Part shown: positions 10,121 to 19,978 of the stretch, piece by piece
Position numbering within the stretch: position 1 is the stretch's first letter
How the letters are laid out: each line of letters starts with the position of its first letter
From: Linyphia triangularis
Lineage: Eukaryota; Arthropoda; Arachnida; Araneae; Linyphiidae
Reading direction: 5' to 3'
Length of the DNA stretch: 64,000 nucleotides
NCBI GenBank assembly: GCA_963978545.1
Contig: OZ021729.1
Location: 89,310,466-89,374,465, forward strand
Translations under genes and position numbers: made by a program
The notes under the pieces: generated by a model
The model's database searches: none
What the model was told of the DNA's origin: nothing
Seen by the model: the letters and a program-made list of their open reading frames with translations, nothing else

Positions 10121-11655
10121 CTCAAAGTGAAGTTATGCAGTTACTATAATATTAAGTTATGCATTTTGCTCAAATAGTAGCACAATTATGGAGTAGAGAA
10201 AAGATTAAAAAAAAAAGGGGAGAAAAAAAAATACGCCAGATACTTTTTTAAACTGAAACTTTCAACCTTTAAAAATAATGCATAATTAAATGCTAAAAAG
10301 TCTATTGAAAGTAATTTATATTACTTGTAAAAAACATTTAGGCTGCAAATGGAAACTCTCCAAACCCTCCTTCTGAAATAAATATTTAAATCTTTTTTCC
10401 GTGATAATGAAAACGCACAAGATCTATCTAGTGAGGCTAAAAATTTTCTTAAATTAGGAAAAATAAATATTTTATGTTGTGAAAAATGGCAACTTTTGGA
10501 TGCGCGAAGTATATTATTTTTAAAAATATAATTTTAAATGCATATTAGGTAAAAGAAATGGTCAATTGTTTGAAATAGAGAGTTTATTTGCATTTGGTGA
10601 TATTTTTATATAAATTTATTGTATGTTTACTCTGAAAAGTGTATCTAACCAAGGGTTGCCTTATAATAATTTTAAAATTCAAAGTCTCGAATATAGACAT
10701 AAAACATAAAATATAAATAAAATTAAAAAAAATTATCAGAGTAATAATCATAATAAATATGTTATCATTAACTATGTCAAAAAATAAATGAAAAATATTG
10801 CATTTTAAATAACTTAGAGCAATAGTAAGTTGTATAAAAATACGATTGATCAGATTATCTAGGACTTTTGTCTCCCCTTAAATGCTTGCTTAAGTTATTT
10901 TTTAAATTTTAACTTTCAAAATCCATCTTTTACAGTAGTTATATATTTTTTAATAGGTAGAAATCTGAATTTCAAAACTGTTTAATGTAATAATAAAGAT
11001 ATAAACACATTTTTTAGGCAATGAAAAATCTATTAATATTATTTTTAAATTCACTTCCATTTGACAATCATTCTTCATGTTTGTATCTTCATTTAAATTT
11101 CTAGATAAAATAGCTTTTTCTCACATTTTCATAAAGTAACCATGAAAAAATAAAAAATAAAATTCATAAAATGTACCATTTAGAAATTAATTTCTTAACC
11201 AATTTATATTATTGAGTTTTCATCATTCGAAAAATTATGGGAACTACTGTAAATAATGATTCATAATACTGAAATATTTTATATTCGTGATGTGTTTTTG
11301 TATTAAAAAATGAACTTTTGTTAAATAAATTTGTTTTATTTTTCGATGTTTTAAAAGCATTTTTTTCTCTTCGATTTACGACTAACGCATGCAGAAGCAG
11401 CATCTAATGATGTATTCTTCACTTAGTCACTTTTAGTTAATAACTAAAAACTGTCTTAATATTATATGCTGTTATTAAAGTTATTTAAATTTCAAAACAC
11501 TTACCGTTAGGGAAAAAAAAAAGGAAATTTATCTTTTCAGTTTTAATAAGTTAATATTAATTGAGTACTTAATTAACTCATATTAATTTTGTGTTAGTGT
11601 TATCTGAAAGAAAAGAGAAAAAACAGGATGTTGTTTTTTACGCTTAGCGATCTAT

Positions 11656-11805
11656 TTTTATGCACAATGACGGCTCATCAAGCGACAACTACAGCTTAAC
11701 GTAGAATCCAAGCCAAAAAGAGCAAATGTGCCTAACCTGTGATTCGAACTCGACACCTTTGGCATGCAAGGCCAGATCGCTAACAATACAGCCATCAACT
11801 AAGGT
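11656..11805 (-). mobile_element. Second tRNA-like SINE family, right-arm copy
   Basis: On the minus strand a tRNA-like head is visible: an A-box-like GATGGCTGTATTGTTAGCGA and a B-box-like GAGTTCGAATCAC, followed by a non-tRNA body. It differs from the main SINE. The start of the same motif, decayed, ends the left arm near 8655-8690, so it was already present when the arms formed. Confidence 0.55.
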
Positions 11806-13761
11806 AAAAACCGAAGGAATTGAAAAGGTTGAAATGAAACTGGCTAAATATTCCATATCTCGCTATAGTATGAAAATGCAGTAACCTTTTCTCATTGCGA
11901 TTTTAAATCATGTCGCCGAATACCAAAAACAATTTATAATTTTGTCAACATACCACGTTGGTGAGAAAACGTCGTCAATGATGAAACTTTCAAAGCTTTT
12001 ATTAACTACATTGTGTGCCTAGCATGCAATTAGCCACATGATTGAATCCCATAGGAGTTATGCAATTTCTACTTTAAAATCGATGATAGACGTGTACGTT
12101 AGTGCTACACCATTTCTAAAAGTTCTTAATGGGGGTCGGAAGGCTTTATCTAGTCCATCTTAAAAAGGCCTTTTTTATGTACCTTTACTCAGAATTACTC
12201 GTAGCATCAGCTTAAGATTTTGTACAGCCAATATTAAAACACTTTGACATAGACTAAGATATCCTCTTGTAAAACAAAAAAAGTTTTGTTTAGGATTTAT
12301 GGTGTTTTGTAATTTTTTAATAAAATTTTCCAAAAAAACCCAACATGGTTAGGATTTTTTTTTAAAAATCTAATCAACATTTCTGTAAAAGCATATGTCT
12401 GTTTGTGTAAAAATACAATATGTACCAGGAAAAAAAATTTCAAAGCAAAATATCGAGTAGATCCTGAGAAAAAGGTACATTGGTATGAAAAAACAGCATT
12501 TTGAGAAAACAGCGTTTAAAGTACAAAGCAGACGGGCTTTTTTTTTTCAGTGATGTTATTGTTTCAAAAAAATATTTGAAAATACTTCGGATGTGCGCAT
12601 TGCCCACCAAGTTGAACCATTTTGTAGATAACATTTCAAATATTGTGATGTGCTAAAAACTTCAAAATGGGTTCCGAGAAAAAAAATTGCCTTCCGACCC
12701 CTCTTAACTTATAATTTACGCTACATGTGATCAATTCGTATATTTCTTTTAATAAAACCTCCCTAGATTCTTGCCTGGTCATAGTGTATCATCTATATGA
12801 AATATTCGAAGTGGCATAACAAACTCATGTCCATATATTTTCGATACTATTCAATGTCTTTTCACCCACATCAAAAAAAAGAAGGAAAAAACTCCGAAAT
12901 ACAAAAACTCCATATTTTAATAACTCATTACTTATAAAAGATATTAATAAAAAGTTTCCACACATGTACTCAACACGAACCCGCCTCTCCTAAAATATAC
13001 CTCTAGATCCTCGCCTTACAATCATCTGACACATACATCAGTCTTATCTGGCATCATATCAAATATATAGGAAGTGTTTGTATATTCTCGATACTATTTT
13101 CTTTCATCTACGTCAAAAAGAGAAAAAATAAATAAAATCGAAGTATAAAAACTCCATATTTTAATAACTCATTACTTATTAAAGATATTAATAAAAAATT
13201 TCCCCATATGTACACAACGCGCATCCCAGCGTCTCCTAATATATATCTCTAGATCCGCGCCTGACAATTATCTGACACATCAGTCTTACTCTGCATCATG
13301 TCTTATATTCGAAATGTCTATATATTCTCGATTCTATTAAATCTCTTTCGTCAAAAAGAAATGTCTCTACGCCAAAAAAGAAAAAAAAACATCCGAAACA
13401 TAACAATTCCATATTTTAATAACTTATTACTTATTAAAGATATTAATAAAAAGTTTGACCATATGTACGCAATACGATCCCTCGCCTCTAGATCCACGCA
13501 TGACAGTAATCTGACACATCACTCTTACCCTTTATCATATCTAATATACGATGTGTCTATATATTCTCGATACTATAAAATGTCTTTTCATCTACGTCAA
13601 AAAGGAAAATAAATTCGAAACATAGAAATTCCATAATTTAATTACTCATTAGTAATAAAAAATATTAATAAAAACTTACCCCATATGTACGCAATACGCA
13701 CCCCTCCCCTACTATATATCTCTAGATCCGCGCCTGGCAATCATCTTACACGTACATCAAC
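11780..13761 (-). repeat. Right foldback arm, inverted relative to the left arm
   Basis: This contains the inner unique block (about 11780-12130), an inserted element (12131-12701) and the inverted tandem array (about 12715-13761). Landmarks CTAGATCCGCGCCTGAC or variants sit near 12764, 13003, 13249, 13487 and 13723, spaced 236-246 bp. Confidence 0.92.
12131..12701. mobile_element. TIR element present only in the right arm
   Basis: Ends GGGGGTCGGAAGGC and GCCTTCCGACCCC are inverted repeats. The left arm lacks this block at the equivalent point near 5790, which supports insertion. A direct CTTAA lies on both sides, but I could not define the full duplication length, so the superfamily is open. 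Confidence 0.75.
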
Positions 13762-14769
13762 CAGGCGCGGATTTAGGGGGGGTGCGACCGCAACCCCCAT
13801 GAAGTATCTCGTCTAAATTAATTTTAAATGGCAGTTTCCACCGAGTTCAAAGTAAAAAAAAATTAAATTTCATTAATATTTGGAATTCATTAATATTTCC
13901 TGATATTTTTCATGCCTCATTAATACAGATTTTTAAGCCACCTAACCGAGCTCCTTATTTCATTACCCGTAGAAGGAATGGGCTTGAGACTTGACGAGTA
14001 GATCGAGATTGTAATGACCTGCAATGTACCGGTCAACGAATCTTTACTCCTGGTGTGATTTTCAAATTAAAAAATTTCTCACAATACCATTAAAAAATTT
14101 CTCAATTTCAGCACGATTTTCTCATTTGGGAGTATTGAGTATGAGATGGGACCAAAGACTGATAAGTTTTTGATTGCAATTAGCATTCTGTAGGTTTACT
14201 TCTTGATCAGAGGTCAATTAATTATAAAGGTTTAATATTGGGGTGCCATCGCACCCCCTAAACTTCATTCTATGTACAAAAAATTATACACTAAAATAAC
14301 TTTAGAAAAAACCTGTGATTATAATTGGAAAATAAAATGCCTAATTCATAATTAAGAAAATTTCTTTGATCAAATCGGTATATAGCATTATTGCAATTCT
14401 ACAGAATATTGTAAGAATTTATAGTTCCGATAAAGACGCTATCACTAAATTAGGACCAGGGACCAGGAAGTTTCCCTTCGTTCTCTCCAAAAAAATCTTA
14501 AAACAGCTCAGGGAAGGGGGAAAAAATGACCCCTTCTTTGGGTGACCTTGAAACTAAGGACACAGACAAAGCAATAAAACTTGAGGGGTCATACTATCCC
14601 CTCCCTTGCACGTGACATTGCACCATTCACATGTGCGTTGAAAATTACTAAAATGCCTAGACTCTGGGATGGAAGTGATGGAATGGTCTTTCTTGTTTGA
14701 GTTGGAGTGTACGTGGGATGTCTACTCCTAGATTGTTTGTTTCTTCGATTGGTATGGCAGTGCAAGATA

Positions 14770-15260
14770 ATTGACAGTAATATATAACCATGATAAGATA
14801 TTTTTAGTGTTACTATTTATTTTACAAAATGTAATATCATTAACATTTTGTTTTAGTTTAGACATTTGCTTTTTTTTTTTCTAAATATGTTTGAATATTT
14901 CCTTTTTGACCGAATGATTAGAAGTAGTGATTTATCCTACTTACTCATATTTGGTATTTTATACAATCATCAACGTAACTCTCAATTCAATACCATCAGT
15001 ATATGAATAGATTATAATAAAATATTCAATTCTTATAAAAATAAACTGATTTTACTGGATTAAAACCCATTGTATATGCACCCTTTCATATGCAAAATCA
15101 TAAAAGTCTTTTGATAATGTCAAACAAAATTACTTTCTTAAATTATAAAAATGTAATTTATCCTTAACAGTTTAAAGTGAGCTCCATAGAGTTTTTAACT
15201 TTTTTTTTCTTCAAAAAACCAAATATTGAGGATCATAGCCAAACACGTTTTTAAATATTG
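14770..15260 (+). repeat. Direct repeat within the hAT element, copy 1
   Basis: Shares TATGCACCCTTTCATATG-like text, AATGTCAAACAAAATTACTT and ATCCTTAACAGTTTAAAGTG with copy 2 about 1.7 kb downstream. Copy 1 is longer because of indels. Confidence 0.88.
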
Positions 15261-16509
15261 CTATGCTCCAATCTCTCTCTCAAGATTCATACTCGCCTAC
15301 CATGCGAAATGTCACCGGATCGAGCAATATTTGGTGCTCTGTAGTCTGTTTTCAGATTGAGTAAACACTTTAGAAATTTTGATTAGTAATCTGACTTCGA
15401 TTGTTGAGCTATTTCCTGATAGTTTTCCGAGGTTTCTCTTATTTAAGATGCAAATGAAGTCCATTTTTCTCTTAAAAGACCATCTGGCATATGTTCCCTG
15501 ATTGGTAAACAAATTATCAGAATCTAAAGTTGTCCCGGTGCATTATCTTGCAGTTATATTCTGTATTATTCTTGATTCTGTATTAGTCTTTTTTCCCTTC
15601 TTTCCCCCCCCCCCCTTTTATTTTTAATATGAGGATTTGTGTGTTGACGGTTTAAGATGGGCTTTGAGTACATTTTCTTAATTTAAGTTCTCTGTAAATC
15701 ATATTTGTACGAGAAAACATACAGTTATGTCAAACCAGTCTCAAAACTTATATTAAAGTACAGGTTGGGTATAATTAAAATTCATCTAATTAGAGAATTT
15801 TTGCAACTAAAGGAAAATATAAAACTTTAAGGTAAAAAGGGCTTATATGGATGTTAGCTTTACATGCTGTTCCTTATAAATGAAATATTAAAACAAAATG
15901 AAATCAGTCCAATGAAGTTTTAAATATATTGTTGTTCTTAAAGCGTAATTATCAAAAATCCGAACAGTTATTTCTTTAAGTTTTCATTTCAAAATTTTTA
16001 TGATAATGTTTATAAAATGTTTCCAGATTTTCCCTGCAGTACTAACACAAAATTTCAAAAAGATTTACTAATTTCTACAGACTGCGGACTGATCTAAACA
16101 ACACCAGTTTAACTATGGCCCGCCTTCACATAAAAAACTTTCGATGCTGTCATAAATAAAGCACACATACCGTTTGGTATTAGCAATCTTCTAACCAAAT
16201 CAGAATTATATTAAAATTTTAAAAGAAATTTATTCTGGATTAATATAGAAAATCTTTGTAGATTTTGATACTAATATTGTTGATGCGTATTTAACCAATA
16301 AAAAGAAAAGAAAGTTTACATGATAAATAAGAAGAAAAAAAATCTTGTGAGAGCCATAATAAAAACTATCTTGTATTCGAAAATAATTTTTTATTAAAAA
16401 ACTGTACACATACATTGAGGTCCACTCACTCACTCACTCTTTTTTTTTACTCTAAAGTTCAAATATATATTAATTTAGTTAAAGCAGTCTTAGTGAATCA
16501 ATATGTGTA

Positions 16510-16885
16510 GTGTTAAGGTAACTAAACATTGATAAGATTTTTTTTTAATTTTATTTCTTATTTCACAAAATGTGATATTTCATTAACAATATTTGTTTAT
16601 ATGTTTGCTTTTTTTCCGAAAAATGTTTAAATATTTCATTTTTGTCCGAATGATTCGAAGTATTTCATTCTTATAAAAATTAACTGATTTTGCTGGAATA
16701 AGCATTGTATCTGCACCCTTTCATATGTAAAATCATAAAAACCCTTTAACAATGTCAAACAAAATTACTTTCTTAAATTACAAAAAGTCATTTATCCTTA
16801 ACAGTTTAAAGTGAGTTCCATATTGTTATGTACTTCTTTTCAAAATATTGAGAATCATAGTCAAACACGCTTTTACTTTCAATTA
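16510..16885 (+). repeat. Direct repeat within the hAT element, copy 2
   Basis: Partner of 14770-15260, ending in AGAATCATAGTCAAACACGC. The stretch just after it (ACTTTCAATTACCCATATGT) also occurs inverted at the right outer edge of the foldback structure near 19493-19512. Confidence 0.88.
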
Positions 16886-16959
16886 CCCATATGTTTACAT
16901 AGGGCAATGAAAGTGTACAGCAGTCAGTAAAAAAAAATCGATCCCCCTCCCTTACCATT

Positions 16960-17460
16960 TTCTTAAGTTTTAAAACATCCTGATTCCAAAAAAGTAGCCT
17001 AGTTAAAATGTCTATGTGGTAAGCATAACTCCTAGATGAATTGACGTACAGTATTCAAATTTGGTGTACGGGTTAATGGTAGCCATGGGACCTACGATTA
17101 AGGTTGCTCATTCGCATAAGGGTGAAATCAAGAATCTAATGCCTCTTAAGGAGTTTTAATCGTCCCAACATCCGGAATTCCTGTAGAAATCTGATAAAAG
17201 CGTAAAAATTTGAAAAACGAGTGTCTTTAACACAGAGCTCTTTGTCCTTGAGCATCGTCCATCAACGATTGATATTTTTCTGTTTTTCGCACAAGAAAGG
17301 ACAGAGTAATGTCTAATATTGAATATCATCACCAATTTTGCCTTTTCGGAGTTTTTTCTTATCCCATGTAAAAATTATTGCCAAAAATATCGCCAAATTC
17401 TCCATTTTCATTTAAATGAAGAAAAATATGGAAACAGTAAATCATACCAAATCAAATTTG
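16960..17460 (+). repeat. Dispersed repeat family R1, copy 1
   Basis: Shares with 32478-33070 the words TTCAAATTTGGTGT, GCCATGGGACCTAC, CGCACAAGAAAGGACA and AAATATGGAAAC in the same order. A partial inverted copy lies near 60190-60440. It has no long frame and no obvious TIR, so it is probably a fragment of a longer transposon. Confidence 0.85.
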
Positions 17461-17766
17461 AATACAATGATAAATATTATAGTGTACAGTTATAGTGTAT
17501 AGTCTCAAGTTTATGTAACTTATATTTTAATTTACTAATGTGATGCCAAACTGAGTTAAAAAGCCTTATTTAACTTCGGAAATTATTAAATCCTTATAAA
17601 TAAAGAGTTTTGCGTACCTGCATTGTTGTCTAAAGTTGTTAAAAGATCTGCCATCTTTTTCTGCATTAAATGATTTATGATGTTGAATATATTGGTAAAT
17701 AAACTTGTATAAAAAAGTTGAATTTTCAGGGTTGTTGAACTTTTTACACTTCACCTGATCTGCATA

Positions 17767-18695
17767 GAGTCATGTGGGGCAAGTGTGCGCAGGTTTCTTT
17801 TTTATAAAACCGTTGACAGTAAAGTAGGGGAACTGACTGCCTTCAGTAGTCACTACGACGTTGGACAAAAGACTAGAGTCTTGTCTGACAAGGTCACGTA
17901 GTTTCAGTAATACTAGTAAGTAAAATTTTTGGTTATAATTCTTACGATTTTTCTTAATTTTCAATTAAAATACTTTTATATTCATGTTGCGGAAATTAAC
18001 ATTGATTGTATCCAAGTATGCTCAATTATGTATCTAGTTTTATTAATTACATATTGAAACTTGGTAAAATGACGCAACAATACTTAATTTTAACCTAATT
18101 CTATTCAGGCAATTTGGGTTAAGTGTGCGCATAAGGTCGTGGGGTAAGAGTACGCATATTTCAATGCGTAATTTTACCCCGATAGTGACAGTTCTTTGTG
18201 TATTGACAATTCTTTTTATTTGTTTCAGTTTATTCTTATCAAGTCATATATTATCTAAAAAAACAACAATGCCTCGAAATTATAAGCGAAAGGCTCCGCA
18301 CAGATCCGTTGTTTCAAGTGATAGTATTTGTGAAAGTATATATTTAATATATAAATATTAAAAATGAAGTAAATAATGGTAAATGTTGATAAAAATTATA
18401 TTTATATCATTAAATATAGTTTAACTATATTTAACAAGCTACCGTTTAAGTTATTATAAGTGCGTACACTTATCCGCAGTGCTGCGCACATATACCCCGC
18501 TATTGGGGTAAGTGTACGCATTCTGACTAAGTTTTATTTGAATTGTTTTCTAAAATTACCATTAAGTAAACTTTATTTAAAGTTATGTAATTGATAAATT
18601 AATAAAGTCTTTAAATAAATCAATTTTTTTCATACAAATATTATCATTTTATGATAATTAAAAAAAAAAATGCGCACTCTTGCCCCACATGACTC
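17767..18695 (+). mobile_element. pogo-like element with TA duplication
   Basis: TIR GAGTCATGTGGGGCAAG on the left matches the inverted CTTGCCCCACATGACTC on the right, with TA at 17765-17766 and 18696-18697. Internal copies of GGGGTAAGTGTACGCA-type motifs occur near 18140 and 18510 in both orientations and may be transposase binding sites. Only the first codons of a pogo transposase remain, so it cannot move by itself. Confidence 0.9.
18269..18361 (+). pseudogene. N-terminal stub of pogo/Tigger transposase
   Basis: The frame begins MPRNYKRKAPHRS. pogo and Tigger transposases typically start with a short Met-Xaa-Arg-Xaa-Tyr-Lys-Arg-Lys stretch just before a CENP-B-type helix-turn-helix. The stub ends after 30 codons, so the helix-turn-helix, CENP-B box-binding domain and DDE catalytic domain are all missing. 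An AT-rich tail follows up to the right TIR. The frame is also open upstream to 18125, but the Met at 18269 fits the family start. Confidence 0.7.
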
Positions 18696-18967
18696 TAAGA
18701 TATTTTTTTTGCCCTCTTAAATACTTTCCTCTAATTAAAAATACTAAATATTTATAATTTTATTTTGTATTACATTTTCGGGGTAATTTTTTATATAAAG
18801 CACAAAAGAGGGTAGTTAAATCCTCTAATTTTTATCTTTCATTGAACCCTTGATGATACCCCTCCCCCCTGTCCCCCAAGTTGACAAACTATCACCGCCA
18901 CTGTAAACACTCATGGTCATAATCGCACCCCCCTTGATTGACCTCTAAATCCGCCCCTGACATCAAC

Positions 18968-19270
18968 TTGCTTTGCATCATATCAGATTTACGAAATGTT
19001 ATAACTCACTCATGTCTATATATTCTCGATTCTATAAAATGTCTTTTCATCTACGTCAAAAAAGAAAAAAAAAAAAAATCCCCGAAATATAATAATTCCA
19101 TATTTATTAGACCATATTCCATTAGTTATTAAAAATATTAATATTCCTCACATATAAGCATTACGCACCCCCTCCTCCCCAATATATATCTCTAGATCCG
19201 TGCCTGACATTCATCTTACACATGCATCAGTCTTCCCGTACCAAATATACGAAGTGTCTATATATTTTCG
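18968..19270 (-). repeat. Right tandem array, distal piece beyond the hAT insertion
   Basis: Continues the array of 12715-13761, with the landmark CTAGATCCGTGCCTGAC near 19192 and TATATTCTCGATTCTATAAA near 19018. Confidence 0.9.
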
Positions 19271-19394
19271 GCATCTACAATGGTCAACAGTGTTAGGGAG
19301 TCGGGGGAAGGCATCTACTATGTTGTGGTTGTGCCATCTTAAATATGTACGCAAGTTCCACTATTCAACTATGCACCTCCCTAACGTTCCCCCC
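19271..19394 (-). repeat. Right arm, segment between array and minisatellite
   Basis: Contains the inverse of the left-arm block around 3928-3958 (ACTTGCGTAC and GGCACAAC), plus a small local duplication of GGCATCTAC. It confirms that the two arms share their outer order. Confidence 0.65.
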
Positions 19395-19490
19395 CTTTCT
19401 TTGGTGGTGACTTGTCCGGTTGCGAGATGTCCTGTGGTGAGATGTCCGGGGTCGAGTTGTCCGGGGGATGAGTTGTCCGGATCCCGTGTA
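19395..19490 (-). repeat. CCGGACA minisatellite, right outer end
   Basis: Units such as GAGATGTCCGG and GAGTTGTCCGGGGGATGA, the reverse complement of the array at 3768-3856, including the shared TTGGTGGTGACTTGTCCGG edge. Confidence 0.85.
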
Positions 19491-19512
19491 TATACATATG
19501 GGTAATTGAAAG

Positions 19513-19970
19513 TAAAAAACAAACTTCGTTTTATGTACACGATTCCAATGTAAATCACTGTCAATACGATGTATTCATACTCGCGTTCAAAAAAATCATA
19601 AAATTTAGAGAAATTACATTGTAGCAATTTAAATACAACTCTTAAAAATATTAATTTTGTACCATTTGAAAGAAAATGAATAACTCTTTGAATTGCTGTA
19701 TTTTTTATTTTTTTATTTTTGTTGTTGTAAAGAATTTTTATTAGCGTTTGAACTCAAACTTGAAAAGAGAGAATTTTTTTAAAATATTAAAAAAATACTT
19801 ATCTATAAAATATTAAGCCATCATTACGATAAAAAGCATTTCAAATTTTTTATGGTGAAAAAAAAATTCGAATACCTTAAAATTCTTTAGCACAGTATTG
19901 TAATTATTTAAATGAAATTCTGATGAATGAAAAAGGATTTTCTTCTACAACCAACCACCCAGCTTGAATC
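19513..19970. other. AT-rich spacer, nothing recognised
   Basis: Runs of T and A with no coding or repeat signal, ending at the target site of the next hAT element. Confidence 0.6.
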
Positions 19971-19978
19971 CACTAATA

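Larger units (their letters stand above)
8701..11650. other. Non-coding core between the inverted arms
   Basis: About 3 kb of very AT-rich sequence. I found no frame above about 70 codons, no transposase motif and no repeat partner in the window. It holds an (AAAT)n tract and a short perfect palindrome. If the large structure is a foldback element, this would be the spacer left after loss of any coding region. Confidence 0.6.
13762..18959. mobile_element. Large non-autonomous hAT element (5.2 kb) splitting the right tandem array
   Basis: Left end CAGGCGCGGATTTAG, right end CTAAATCCGCCCCTG, and a perfect 8-bp duplication ACATCAAC at 13754-13761 and 18960-18967. Removing it restores a normal tandem unit (CACGTACATCAAC joined to TTGCTTTGCATCATATC). 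No transposase could be read. Inside are a direct repeat (14770-15260 and 16510-16885), a dispersed repeat (16960-17460) and a pogo-like element (17767-18695). The GGCGCGGAT start resembles the tandem-unit landmark of its host array. Confidence 0.93.
3765..19490. mobile_element. Giant foldback-like composite element (inverted arms with internal tandem repeats)
   Basis: The left arm (about 3765-5908, continuing 8463-8700) and the right arm (about 11750-13761, continuing 18968-19490) are inverted copies. From outside in, each arm has a CCGGACA minisatellite, a block around GGCACAACA, a head-to-tail array of about 240-bp units, then about 400 bp of unique sequence with a tRNA-like motif. The core 8700-11650 lacks long frames. 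Known Foldback (Drosophila) and Galileo elements share this architecture; assignment to that class is inference. Nested insertions are 5909-8454, 12131-12701 and 13762-18959. I could not identify a convincing outer TSD. Confidence 0.6.
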
